Positions 47,775 through 57,040 of a stretch of 64,000 bases of DNA are shown piece after piece. The DNA is from Ferruginivarius sediminum (GTDB lineage: Bacteria; Pseudomonadota; Alphaproteobacteria; Kiloniellales; Rhodovibrionaceae): contig NZ_QPMH01000006.1 in the NCBI RefSeq assembly GCF_003344765.1, positions 62,001-126,000 of the forward strand, read 5' to 3'. The notes beneath the pieces are model-generated. The model ran no database searches, was not told the origin of the DNA, and saw only the letters and a program-made list of their open reading frames with translations. Each line of letters begins with the position of its first letter. Within the stretch, counting starts at the first letter, position 1. The position numbers and the translations under genes were made by a program.

Positions 47775-48929
47775 CTACAGCCGCGAGGCCACCCGCCGGA
47801 ACTGCCGGAACATGTCCTGGCGATAGCGTCGCACCAGACTCCACATTCGCGCCGCGCGCCAGGCATTGACGCGCCATACCGATGCATGCAGCGGATACCG
47901 GCAGCGCGCGAACTCCCACGCCAGGGCGCCCACAGCCCTCTGGGGCGCTGCCAGCCACGGACGCGCAGCCGCAGCCATGCGGGCACCGTGGATCAATCTG
48001 GGCCACAGCCGCCGGCGCAGGCTCGCCGGCAACGGCGCGCCGAACAATGCATGCGCGGCAAGGAGGTGGCTGACGGCCATGCTGGAAAGGCCGTGAGGGC
48101 GCATCATCGTCACGCTCTCGCGGACCTCCGCCGCCTTCATGTCGCGAAGTAGCTCCGCGATGTCCAGAAGGTGGCGGAGGTTGAGCCGTGCCGCGTAGTG
48201 GTCGTGGCCCTGAAGCTGGTCGTGCAGGATAAGGTGCAGCAGGTGGTGGCGCAGGTCGGGCACGAGAACTTCGGAGTCCCGGAACCGTGCCCGCCGGGCG
48301 GCGGCAAAGACATCCTCGGGCGGGATCAGGTCGCGGCAATGGGCGCGTCCGCCGCGATGCCCGTAGTGGCTCGTCAGCGCGCGGTGCAGGTCAATGGCGC
48401 CGAAGTCGCCCGGGCGGGCGAAATCGCCGATCTCGTGGGTATGCTCGACAGCGTCGAAGGACTTCACCTTCCTGTAGCCGATCGACTCCAGAGCCTTGCA
48501 CGCCGCGAAAGCGGACTCCTCCGGCACCATCAGATCCAGGTCGCACATAACCCGGCAGCCAAGCCGTCGTCGATCGTCCTCCAGCAGTGTGCGCGTACCC
48601 TTGAGCACGAGCGGCTGGATACCGGCGGCGTTCATGGCACGCGCAGCCTCGGCAAGCTGGCCCGCGAATGCTTCGTTCCGGTCCAGGTTCACCTGGTGGA
48701 AGCTTTCCAGGAACGGGCGGACCGGCTCCCGTATCTCGTCCAGAAGCCCCTTTACCGATAAGGCATCGTAAAGCGCCGGCGTTATCAGCGCCTCGTTCGC
48801 GGCGGCGACCACATCGTCCTGAACCGCCGGGTCGGAAAGCCGGCGGCGCAGGACGCTCGCTGGCGGCTGCGCCTCGCCTTCCGCCACGCTCAAGCACTCT
48901 CCGAGGAGACGAAGAGTATCAGCGGCCAT
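47775..48929 (-). CDS. Nucleotidyltransferase-fold family protein (NTP_transf_5-like)
   Basis: 384 aa. The segment NAAGIQPLVLKGTRTLLEDDRRRLGCRVMCDLDLMVPEES holds the (G)-D-x-D metal motif (DLDLMV) and a preceding VLKG, as in the nucleotidyltransferase family often found in exopolysaccharide clusters. A following acidic/aromatic part (IDLHRALTSHYG) and helices rich in Leu/His fit the family. Substrate and reaction are not known. It is 18 bp downstream of the giant Ig-like protein gene on the same strand, so they may be co-transcribed. Confidence 0.75.
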   Translation of the reverse strand: MAADTLRLLGECLSVAEGEAQPPASVLRRRLSDPAVQDDVVAAANEALITPALYDALSVKGLLDEIREPVRPFLESFHQVNLDRNEAFAGQLAEAARAMNAAGIQPLVLKGTRTLLEDDRRRLGCRVMCDLDLMVPEESAFAACKALESIGYRKVKSFDAVEHTHEIGDFARPGDFGAIDLHRALTSHYGHRGGRAHCRDLIPPEDVFAAARRARFRDSEVLVPDLRHHLLHLILHDQLQGHDHYAARLNLRHLLDIAELLRDMKAAEVRESVTMMRPHGLSSMAVSHLLAAHALFGAPLPASLRRRLWPRLIHGARMAAAARPWLAAPQRAVGALAWEFARCRYPLHASVWRVNAWRAARMWSLVRRYRQDMFRQFRRVASRL

Positions 48930-48947
48930 TCACGGCACCGGTAACGC

Positions 48948-51900
48948 TCAAGCCATCAACGGATCGAAGAGGAAATCGTCGCTGGTCAGGGACAGGCCCG
49001 TGACGCCGTTCGTGATCCCGACAAGCTCGTCCTCGCTGTTCGCGGCCACGCGGTAAATGGCGGTCCCCGCCGGCTTATCGGCCGGCGCGTCGGCAAGCGC
49101 GTAATCATCGGCCGCACCGGCAAGCCGGATCGTGTCGATCCCGGTCTCGAAATCCCAGATCAGGGCATAGTCGTCCATGCCGGCGGTGCCGTCGACACGG
49201 TCGTCGTAGTAAACCTGCCCGGCCTCACCCAGCACGAATGTATCGGACCCTTCGAAGCCGCGCAGGACATCGATCTCGCCCTGGCCTGGATTTGACGTGC
49301 TCGTATCGACCGCGACCAGGAGGTCGTCGCCCGAGGTGCCCGGAACGGTGTCGTCGCCCTCGATCTCCGCGAAGGAGACGTCGCCGAAGGTCACGTCGTA
49401 GTAATGGGCGTTCAGCAGGAAGGAGCCCGTTCGGGGTTCATCGAAGGTCTCGACGCCCTGAACCGTCCAGTCCGACGGCTCTAGATCGCCGTCTTTCCAG
49501 AACTTGAAGCTGTACATGCGGTCGATGACGTTCACCTGCTCGACGCGCAAGGTGATATTGTAGGTCTCGCCTTCGGTGAGTACGACGTTGGAGCGGTCGG
49601 CCCCATCGCCGTTAGGAACTGACCAGAAGCCCGCACCATCCGCATTGTTATCGACGAAGAAAGCGTCGGAAACCGGCTCCCACCCAGCCTTCGGTTGCCA
49701 GTTCTTGATCGGGCTGTCCGTATGGCCCCCCCACAGGAAGCCCAGGGCGAAGCCGCCGCCGTCACGGCCGGCGGGATCGCTGCCGAACGCGTTGATCGTA
49801 ACGTTCAGGTTGGCTTCGTAGTTGTCCCAGAACTGGTCGCCGATGGCCACCAGGCGGTCATACCCCGGCTGCGACGGCCGTACGCCCAGGTCGCTGACCG
49901 ACCACAGGCCGTCGACCACCTGCGCGACGGAGTTGATGTCCTGCACGGTGGCCCAGTCGATGCTGTAGTTCGTGGGCCAGCGGTTGCCCGCCTCGTAGTC
50001 TATCGTGATGTCCCGGGTGAATACCTGGCCGTTGCCCAGTGTCGCCTTGATCGTCACGATGTCATCTGTTGCCGTGCCGTCCAGCTCGTCATAGGCCAGA
50101 TCGACGTTGAAGTCGCCGAGGTCCTGCAGCCGCCGCGTATCCGGCCCCACCGAAAGCGGGCGTTCCTCGCCGCCGTTGAGGGAATAGCTCAGGTCGACCA
50201 GATCCGTCGTATCGACGTTGCCAAGGATGTTGACCCATGTCTGGGGTTCGCCAATCTGCCCGAAGCTTTGCGTTTCGCCGTACCAGACATCGATCACCGG
50301 CTCGACGACAAGCTCGACATCGGCGGTGTCGGTGCTGAACCCATCGGTGATCGTGTAGGAGAAGCCGTCCAGACCGATGTAGCCGTCTTCGGGCGTGTAG
50401 GTCAGCGTGCCGTCGCCGTTGTCCACCAACGTGCCGTGCGCCGGCTGCGTAAAGCCTGTCAGGCTCAAGGTCGCGCCCTCGGCATCGGTGTCGTTGGCCA
50501 GCAGGTCGGCAACGGCAATCACGAGGGGTGCGCCGATACGCGCGCGCGCCGTGTCGTCCGTCGCCACGGGCGGGAAGTTGCCTGAGGTATTGACATAGAG
50601 GGCCACGGTAGCCGTATCGCTGCCGCCGTTCCCGTCGCTGATCGTGTAGGTGAAGCTGTCCGCGCCCTCGTAGCCCGTCGCCGGGGTGTAGGTCAGCGTG
50701 CCGTCGCCGTTGTCCACCAGCGTGCCGTTCGACGGCTGCGTGAAGCCCACCAGGCTCAGCGGGTCGCCGTTGGCGTCGCTGTCGTTCGCCAGCAGGTCCT
50801 CCGCCACGCTCAGCGACAGCGGCGTGTCCACCACCACCCCGAAGGCGTCGTCGCCGGCCTCCGGCGGGATCGGCACCGCGCCGTCCTCATCCGCGATCGG
50901 GTCGCTCGAAACCTCGAAGTAGTCCAGCTTCGCCGTGTAGCCGCCGGCCACCTCCGAGGCCCCCGCGAACGGCCCCACCGAGCTCACCTGCAGCGCGTGC
51001 GTGAAGCTGCCCGCCGTCGACCACGCCGACCCGTCGGCCGAGTACTCAAGCGTCCACTCGTCGCCCACCCGCGCCACCCGCAGGTAGGCCGCCCCGCCCG
51101 CCGGCACCTTGGTCGACAGCTCGAAGCTGGTCGAGCCGTTCACCGTCGAGGCCGCGAACACGTACTGCTTGTTGCCGTCGTGGTAGGTGTCGAAGCGCAG
51201 CCAGTTGTCCGCGTCCTGCTCCACCAGGATGCCCTGGATCTCAAACCGCGCCGTCGGCGTGCTCAGGTACTTCGCCGTCACCTGGAAATCGCCGTCCGGC
51301 GCGTCCTGCATCGCCCGCAGCGCCGTGTTGGTGTTCCAGGCGTCGTAGGGACCACCCTCCGGCACCGACAGCGCCAGGTAGCCCTCGCCCGACTCCGCCA
51401 GTTCCTCGACCGTCCCCGCCGGGCCGGCCACCACCCACATGCCGTCCAGCGCCGCGTCGCCGAAATCGTCCGAGACGATCTCCGGCCCCTCCGCCACCGT
51501 CACCGACACGCTGGCGCTCGCCGTCTCGAAGCCGTCGCTGATCGTGTAGGTGAAGCTGTCCTCGCCCACGTAGCCCGCCGCCGGCGTATAGGTCAGCGTG
51601 CCGTCGCCATTGTCCACCAGCGTGCCGTTGGCCGGCTGCGTGAAGCCCGCCAGGCTCAGGGTGTCGCCGTCAACGTCGCTGTCGTTCGCCAGCAGGCTCG
51701 CCACATTGATTACCAGCGGCGTCTCCAGCACCGTCTGCGTGCTGTCGTCCTGCGCCACCGGCGCCGTGTTGCCCGCGCTCACCGTCAGCGACACCGTGGC
51801 CGTCGCCGTGTCGCCGCCGTCGCTGATCGTGTAGGTGAAACTGTCCGCGCCCTCGTAGCCCGTCGCCGGGGTGTAGGTCAGCGTGCCGTCGCCGTTGTCC

Positions 51901-52976
51901 ACCAGCGTGCCGTTCGACGGCTGCGTGAAGCCCACCAGGCTCAGCGGGTCGCCGTTGGCGTCGCTGTCGTTCGCCAGCAGGTCCTCCGCCACGCTCAGCG
52001 ACAGCGGCGTGTCCACCACCACCCCGAAGGCGTCGTCGCCGGCCTCCGGCGGGATCGGCACCGACCCGTCCTCGTCCGCGATCGGGTCGCTCGAAACCTC
52101 GAAGTAGTCCAGCTTCGCCGTGTAGCCGCCAGCCTCGGGCGAGGCCCCCGCGAACGGCCCCACCGAGCTCACCTGCAGCGCGTGCGTGAAGCTGCCCGCC
52201 GTCGACCATGCCTCACCATCCGCCGAGTGCTGCAATGTCCAGGTATCCCCCGAACGCGTCACCCTCAGGAAGGCGGCGTCACCTTCGGAAATCTTTTGCC
52301 GCAGGACCTGGCTGGTGTTGCCGTCCACGGTAACGGCCGCGTAGACATAGTGCCGCGTGCCGTCCGTGTGGGTATCAAAGCGGATCCAGTTGTCCGCGTC
52401 CTGCTCCACCAGGATGCCCTGGATCTCGTAGCGCTCCACCGGAGTGCTGAGGAAATGTGCGGTTACCTGGAAGTCCTCGTCAGGCGCATCCTGCATCGCC
52501 CGCAGCGACGTATTGGTGTTCCAGGCATCGTATGCATTGCCATCATCTGGCACTGACAGCGCGAGGTAACCTTCACCATTTTCTTGCGCCGTGCCGACGG
52601 TGCCCGCCGGGCCCTCGACCGTCCAGATATTGCCAAGACTGGCTTGACTGAAGTCATCGGAAACGACCGTGGAGCCGTCCGCCACCGTCAGGTCCACTGT
52701 CGCGGTGTCGCTCTCGGTGCCGTCGCTCGCCGTGTACGTGAAGCTGTCGGGGCCGGTGTACCCCTCGTCAGGCGTATAGGTGAGTGTTCCGTCGCCGTTG
52801 TCCACCAGCGTGCCGTGCGCCGGCTGCGTGAAACTGGCGAGCGTCAGGGTATCCCCGTCCGCGTCGCCGTCGTTGCCGAGGAGGTCGGTGCCGATATCGA
52901 TCAGAATGACCGAACCGGCAGCCACATTGATCGAGTCGTCGCGTGAAACCGGCGCCGTGTTCGTGCTGTCAGCCAT
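48948..52976 (-). CDS. Giant secreted Ig/ConA-like repeat protein (probable T1SS cargo)
   Basis: 1342 aa, no Sec signal. Order: one cadherin-like Ig domain (about 5-98), a ConA-like DUF1349-type domain (about 103-298), two Ig domains (about 310-495), a second ConA-like domain (about 500-695), two Ig domains (about 705-890), a unique region (about 895-1230, with a further jelly-roll-like part) and a C-terminal RTX-like tail (GDDTVPGTSGDDLLVAVD, then ...SDDFLFDPLMA). Ig units share NDSDxDGDxLSLxGFTQPxxGTLV, with acidic Ca2+-binding-type linkers. The uncleaved C-terminal end suits export by the PrtD/HlyD pair. Likely an adhesin or matrix protein; the ConA folds may bind glycans. Confidence 0.85.
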   Translation of the reverse strand: MADSTNTAPVSRDDSINVAAGSVILIDIGTDLLGNDGDADGDTLTLASFTQPAHGTLVDNGDGTLTYTPDEGYTGPDSFTYTASDGTESDTATVDLTVADGSTVVSDDFSQASLGNIWTVEGPAGTVGTAQENGEGYLALSVPDDGNAYDAWNTNTSLRAMQDAPDEDFQVTAHFLSTPVERYEIQGILVEQDADNWIRFDTHTDGTRHYVYAAVTVDGNTSQVLRQKISEGDAAFLRVTRSGDTWTLQHSADGEAWSTAGSFTHALQVSSVGPFAGASPEAGGYTAKLDYFEVSSDPIADEDGSVPIPPEAGDDAFGVVVDTPLSLSVAEDLLANDSDANGDPLSLVGFTQPSNGTLVDNGDGTLTYTPATGYEGADSFTYTISDGGDTATATVSLTVSAGNTAPVAQDDSTQTVLETPLVINVASLLANDSDVDGDTLSLAGFTQPANGTLVDNGDGTLTYTPAAGYVGEDSFTYTISDGFETASASVSVTVAEGPEIVSDDFGDAALDGMWVVAGPAGTVEELAESGEGYLALSVPEGGPYDAWNTNTALRAMQDAPDGDFQVTAKYLSTPTARFEIQGILVEQDADNWLRFDTYHDGNKQYVFAASTVNGSTSFELSTKVPAGGAAYLRVARVGDEWTLEYSADGSAWSTAGSFTHALQVSSVGPFAGASEVAGGYTAKLDYFEVSSDPIADEDGAVPIPPEAGDDAFGVVVDTPLSLSVAEDLLANDSDANGDPLSLVGFTQPSNGTLVDNGDGTLTYTPATGYEGADSFTYTISDGNGGSDTATVALYVNTSGNFPPVATDDTARARIGAPLVIAVADLLANDTDAEGATLSLTGFTQPAHGTLVDNGDGTLTYTPEDGYIGLDGFSYTITDGFSTDTADVELVVEPVIDVWYGETQSFGQIGEPQTWVNILGNVDTTDLVDLSYSLNGGEERPLSVGPDTRRLQDLGDFNVDLAYDELDGTATDDIVTIKATLGNGQVFTRDITIDYEAGNRWPTNYSIDWATVQDINSVAQVVDGLWSVSDLGVRPSQPGYDRLVAIGDQFWDNYEANLNVTINAFGSDPAGRDGGGFALGFLWGGHTDSPIKNWQPKAGWEPVSDAFFVDNNADGAGFWSVPNGDGADRSNVVLTEGETYNITLRVEQVNVIDRMYSFKFWKDGDLEPSDWTVQGVETFDEPRTGSFLLNAHYYDVTFGDVSFAEIEGDDTVPGTSGDDLLVAVDTSTSNPGQGEIDVLRGFEGSDTFVLGEAGQVYYDDRVDGTAGMDDYALIWDFETGIDTIRLAGAADDYALADAPADKPAGTAIYRVAANSEDELVGITNGVTGLSLTSDDFLFDPLMA
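50641..51022. repeat. Direct repeat copy A inside giant protein gene
   Basis: About 380 bp nearly identical to 51826-52207, offset 1185 bp (395 codons, in frame). It covers the end of one ConA-like domain, the linker SSDPIADEDG and a whole Ig domain. The few differences are scattered, indicating recent duplication or ongoing gene conversion. Confidence 0.85.
51826..52207. repeat. Direct repeat copy B inside giant protein gene
   Basis: Partner of 50641-51022 at a constant 1185-bp offset. Recombination between the copies would add or remove one 395-residue unit without breaking the frame. Confidence 0.85.
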
Positions 52977-53587
52977 CGATCCCTTCCCGCCTGCTTGGCC
53001 GTTTCAAGCCTCTGGAGCGTAGACGCCAGCGCGCGTCCAAGCCCGCAACCAACCTGAAACCCCTCGCCCGGCTGTTCGATATTCAGGCGGCTCTCGCCAC
53101 TACCTGCGGCTCGCTGCCTGGCCTCGCCGCCGCCATTCAGCACTCGTTCGGGCACAGGTTACCCACGCCCAATCCCCTCAGACGGACTGTTACGCGCCGC
53201 CGATGTTAATAAAAATTTTGCCATCGCGATTTGGGAAAAGAGTATAGCGGCGCTAACTCAATTTGATTAGAGCGCCGAAAGAGGTAAGCGTTTACCTCTT
53301 ATGTTCTATCACTCACTCGCAAGAACGATATACTTGTTCGGACGACGCTGCTACCTGAGACGGTAGTTTTGTTGAATTTGGACACTTCATCACAGGGTGT
53401 CCCCAGCGCTTTGACCCGGCACATCATAGAAGAGAGCCTGAGCCAAACGAATATGTATTAAATATTTTGGATAAACTCTATTTCTACTTACGGGTAATTT
53501 GACAACGGATCGATTTCACTGCACAAGTAAAAGTGAAAAATATTCCTTCTGGAATCCAATTCTCTTGCCCTCCAGTGGAGCCGTGAA
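52977..53587. other. Divergent regulatory region with two stacked palindromes
   Basis: 611 bp between the giant protein gene (minus) and the UXS-like gene (plus). GC content falls sharply after about 53210. It holds two neighbouring dyads (53248-53277 and 53279-53300) and probably promoters in both directions. No coding feature is supported. Confidence 0.55.
53248..53300. promoter_or_regulatory. Two adjacent dyads in the divergent spacer
   Basis: First dyad: CGGCGCTAA (from 53248) and TTAGAGCGCCG (to 53277), complementary apart from an inserted AG. Second dyad: AAGAGGTAA-GCGT-TTACCTCTT (53279-53300), perfect 9-bp arms. They abut with one base between them. Neither is followed by a T-run. They look like a compound operator about 275-330 bp upstream of both flanking genes. 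Confidence 0.5.
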
Positions 53588-54565
53588 ATGCCGAGCGAAC
53601 CAGCCATGAACCCGATGGCAAAACGCGTTCTCGTGACCGGTGGCGCTGGATTCCTGGGCAGCCATCTATGCGAACGGCTGGTCGAGCAAGGCCACGAGGT
53701 TCTATGCCTGGACAACTACTTCACGGGCCGGCGGGCGAATATCGCGCACTTGCTGCAGAAGCCGAACTTCGAGGTCATCCGTCACGACGTCACTTTGCCG
53801 ATCTATCTGGAGGTCGACGAGATCTACAATCTGGCCTGCCCCGCCTCGCCCATCCACTACCAGTACGACCCGGTACAGACGACGAAGACGTCCGTCCATG
53901 CCGTCATCAACATGCTGGGACTGGCGAAGCGCACGGGCGCCCGAATCTTTCAGGCATCGACGTCGGAGATCTACGGCGACCCGGAGATCCACCCGCAGGT
54001 GGAGGAATATTGGGGCAACGTGAACCCGATCGGCCCCCGGTCCTGCTATGACGAGGGTAAGCGCTGCGCGGAGACGCTGTTCTTCGACTACCACCGACAG
54101 CACGGCGTGGAAATCAAGGTCGGCCGCATCTTCAACACCTATGGCCCCCGGATGCATCCGATGGACGGACGCGTCATCTCCAACTTCATCGTGCAGGCCT
54201 TGCACGGAGAGCCGATCACCGTCTTCGGCAACGGTGAACAGACCCGCTCCTTCTGCTATGTGGACGACCTTGTCGAGGCGTTCATTCGGCTGATGGCGAC
54301 GGACGCGGAGGTGACAGGACCGATCAACCTGGGCAATCCAGGTGAATTCACCATGCTGGAACTGGCCAGGAAGGTGATCGCGCTGACCGGCTCCAAATCC
54401 GAACTGACCTTCAAGCCGCTGCCGGCGGACGACCCGAAACGGCGCTGCCCCGACATCACCAAGGCGAAGACCCATCTCGGCTGGGAGCCCCGCGTGCCGC
54501 TCGACCAGGGGCTCGCGAAGACGGTCGAGTATTTCGAGTTCCTGCTCCGCAAGGGCGTGATCTGA
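53588..54565 (+). CDS. UDP-glucuronate decarboxylase-like SDR (UXS family)
   Basis: 325 aa from ATG 53588, with GTGGAGCCGTGAA upstream; ATGs at 53606 and 53615 also precede the domain. [19 protein letters not shown] binds NAD+; [17 protein letters not shown] is the UXS signature, followed by [15 protein letters not shown] and the catalytic YDEGKRCAE. It converts UDP-glucuronate to UDP-xylose; a sister family makes other UDP-sugars. It starts the second polysaccharide cluster, feeding the glycosyltransferases that follow. Confidence 0.92.
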   Translation: MPSEPAMNPMAKRVLVTGGAGFLGSHLCERLVEQGHEVLCLDNYFTGRRANIAHLLQKPNFEVIRHDVTLPIYLEVDEIYNLACPASPIHYQYDPVQTTKTSVHAVINMLGLAKRTGARIFQASTSEIYGDPEIHPQVEEYWGNVNPIGPRSCYDEGKRCAETLFFDYHRQHGVEIKVGRIFNTYGPRMHPMDGRVISNFIVQALHGEPITVFGNGEQTRSFCYVDDLVEAFIRLMATDAEVTGPINLGNPGEFTMLELARKVIALTGSKSELTFKPLPADDPKRRCPDITKAKTHLGWEPRVPLDQGLAKTVEYFEFLLRKGVI

Positions 54566-54754
54566 GCGATGGTGGGGCTGTCGCCTACCCCGAAACGGAT
54601 ACCACGCAATATCGGAAGACGGCATCGCCCGGAATTGGCCAATATCGCTTCCGTTGGAACGGCATGAACGCCCTACCGCGCCTCACCCGGGGCCGGGACG
54701 GATTTCCATGGGATTTCCCGGCGAAAGCAAGAACCTGGTTGTTGGAGAACGACG

Positions 54755-56029
54755 TTGAAGATCGCCCTGGTCAATCAGCCGATCGGAAAGATCGTATTCG
54801 AGGATCCGAGCCAGCCGCTGCACGCCGACTCGCTTGGCCTGTGGGATTGTCACGTCGCGCGGCAATGCCGGCAGATGCACGACGCCAGCGTGATATCGCG
54901 CGCGAAGATCGGGGCGAACGTGACCGCATTGCCCGGCGGCGTCCCGGTTCACATCGTCGCGGACGAGGACCGCTCCGTCTCCGCGCGCGCCGCGCGGAAG
55001 ATAAGCTGGAAGCTCAACAACCTGTCCGGAGAAAAACGGGACAGGCCGCACTTCGCCAGCAGAACCTACTGCGCGGACTATGGCGCCAAGGTCGCCGAGG
55101 TGATCCGCGATAACGACGTGGATCTCGTCCATCTTCACAACTTTTTCCAGCTTGCGCCTATCATCAAAAAGAAAAACCCGAATGTGAAAATCAGCCTGCA
55201 CATGCAGTGCGAGTGGCTTTCCCAACTCGACAAGAGCCTGTTGCAGGAAGGCGTCGACAACAGCGATTTCCTCTCGGGGTGTAGCGATTTCATCGCGCGG
55301 GGCATCAAGGCCAGGTTCCCGGACCGGGCGAAGGACACCTTTCCTCTGCTGAACGGCGTCGACACCTCCCTCTTCACGCCCCGCCCGCCGGAGAAGCAGG
55401 ACGACGGCGTGGAGGTCCTGTTCATCGGACGCGTGTCTCCGGAAAAAGGCGTTCATGTTCTTCTGGAGGCGTTCAAGCAAGTCACTCAAGCGATCCCGAA
55501 CGCACGGCTGCGCGTCGTCGGCGGCAGGTGGTCGGCGCCCTACGACTACATCTGCAGGCTTGATCCCGACCCGCTTGTTCAGGCGATGGAGGGATACTTC
55601 CGCAACGGCAGCGCCTACCAGGCCTACGTTGACGAGCTGGCCTCGGCCCTGCCGGAAGGCTCGGTGGAATTCATTCCGGCGATGCCCCAGGCGAAGCTGC
55701 TGGAAGCCTTTCAGCGGGCCGATGTCTTCGTGTTTCCCTCTGTCTGGAACGAGCCGTTCGGGATGCCGATCATCGAGGCCATGGCATGCGGCAAGCCGGT
55801 CGTCAGCACTTATAGCGGCGGCATTCCCGAGTTCGTGCACGAATACAAGGACGGCCTCCTCGTCGACCGCGGCGATGCCCAAAAGCTGGGCGATGCGCTG
55901 ATCGCCCTGGGCCACGACGCCGCGATGCGCGAGGCATACGGCACCGCAGGACGCTCCTTCGTGGAGAACAACCTGACCTGGAAGGATGTTGCCAGGCGGT
56001 GGCTGGAGAATACGCTCGTCACCACCTGA
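54755..56029 (+). CDS. GT4-family glycosyltransferase
   Basis: 424 aa from TTG 54755, preceded by TTGGAGAACGACG, giving MKIALVNQPIGKIVFEDP. Donor half has VLFIGRVSPEKGVHVLLEAFKQV and the donor-site segment NEPFGMPIIEAMACGKPVVSTYSGGIPEFV. It is not a close relative of the three tandem GT4 genes at 11669-15411. Cytoplasmic, makes part of the second glycan; sugar unknown. 189 bp downstream of the UXS-like gene. Confidence 0.87.
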   Translation: MKIALVNQPIGKIVFEDPSQPLHADSLGLWDCHVARQCRQMHDASVISRAKIGANVTALPGGVPVHIVADEDRSVSARAARKISWKLNNLSGEKRDRPHFASRTYCADYGAKVAEVIRDNDVDLVHLHNFFQLAPIIKKKNPNVKISLHMQCEWLSQLDKSLLQEGVDNSDFLSGCSDFIARGIKARFPDRAKDTFPLLNGVDTSLFTPRPPEKQDDGVEVLFIGRVSPEKGVHVLLEAFKQVTQAIPNARLRVVGGRWSAPYDYICRLDPDPLVQAMEGYFRNGSAYQAYVDELASALPEGSVEFIPAMPQAKLLEAFQRADVFVFPSVWNEPFGMPIIEAMACGKPVVSTYSGGIPEFVHEYKDGLLVDRGDAQKLGDALIALGHDAAMREAYGTAGRSFVENNLTWKDVARRWLENTLVTT

Positions 56030-56057
56030 CGAGGCGGCCGCGGCCGCCGGCGTCACG

Positions 56058-56978
56058 TCAATTCCGCGCCGCCCACATACGCCAACCGGAACCGCGCGGG
56101 CCATCGAGAGCGGCCCTTTTCACATCGCCGCCCAGCTTGCGCCAGATCAGCGCCGTCTGCCGCGCGAGGGCCGTGTAGCAGGAAAGCTTGTCGAAGGCCC
56201 CCATGCGCTCTGCCCGGACGGCCTTCTCGTATTCCCGGATCATACGCCAGTACGGCAGCCGCCGCTTCGCGGCATTCGTGCGGTCGAACCATTCGTCGTA
56301 CTGACGCTTGTCGCGAATGTATCGCTGCGACTGGTCGGGGTGCCGCCGGGGGAAAAACAACGGCTTCGGGACAAGCGCGAACCGGCCCATCAGCCCCAGA
56401 TGCGCCAGCAGCACGCCGTCTCCGTTGGAGTAGCTGCCGATAAGCGCCGTCTCCTTCAAAGCACCCGTGCGTATCAGCCCGAATATCTCGTAACAGGCGA
56501 AGCGATGGAACTGAACGAGCTGCGAGAACCTGTCGCCGGCCGAGCGTGAATCGAACTTGAGCGGGTGCTGATAGGGCTCGGTCATCCGGCCCGTTTCGTC
56601 GATCCGGTGAACCATGGGGAACGCAAGCACGGCGGAGGTATCCGCATCGAGCGCCGCCACACAGGTCTCGATGAACTCCGGTGCGATCAGGTCGTCGTGC
56701 GCCGCCCACTTGAAGAATTCCCCGCGCGCTTCATGGAAGACGAAATTGAAATTCGGCGCCGCGCCGGAGTTCATCTCATGACGGATATAGCGGATCCTGG
56801 AATCGCAGGCGGCGAGCTCGCGGCAGATCTCAGCCGTTGCATCGGTGGATGCGTTGTCGGAGATAATGAGTTCGAAGTCCTCGTAGGTCTGGGACAGGAT
56901 CGCGTCCAGTGCCTCGCGAAGATAGTTCGCACCATTGTAGACAGGCAGTCCGATACTGACACGCGGCATGATACGCAT
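56058..56978 (-). CDS. GT2-family glycosyltransferase
   Basis: 306 aa (or 303 from ATG 56969). GT-A fold: RVSIGLPVYNGANYLREALDAILSQTYEDFELIISDNASTD, then the metal-binding DxD-like AAHDDLIAPEFIE. No TM helix, so a cytosolic chain-assembly transferase. Convergent with the GT4 gene 28 bp away and 62 bp downstream of the flippase on the same strand. Confidence 0.88.
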   Translation of the reverse strand: MRIMPRVSIGLPVYNGANYLREALDAILSQTYEDFELIISDNASTDATAEICRELAACDSRIRYIRHEMNSGAAPNFNFVFHEARGEFFKWAAHDDLIAPEFIETCVAALDADTSAVLAFPMVHRIDETGRMTEPYQHPLKFDSRSAGDRFSQLVQFHRFACYEIFGLIRTGALKETALIGSYSNGDGVLLAHLGLMGRFALVPKPLFFPRRHPDQSQRYIRDKRQYDEWFDRTNAAKRRLPYWRMIREYEKAVRAERMGAFDKLSCYTALARQTALIWRKLGGDVKRAALDGPRGSGWRMWAARN

Positions 56979-57040
56979 CCCCCCCTATGAACAGTGGCCG
57001 ACGGCGTTCCTGCCGGGCGTAACGACGGGAACCGCCGCGC

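Noticed and set aside
50390..52860. Regular short repeats that could suggest CRISPR
   Set aside because: They are in-frame Ig-domain codons of one long open gene with no unique spacers of constant length.
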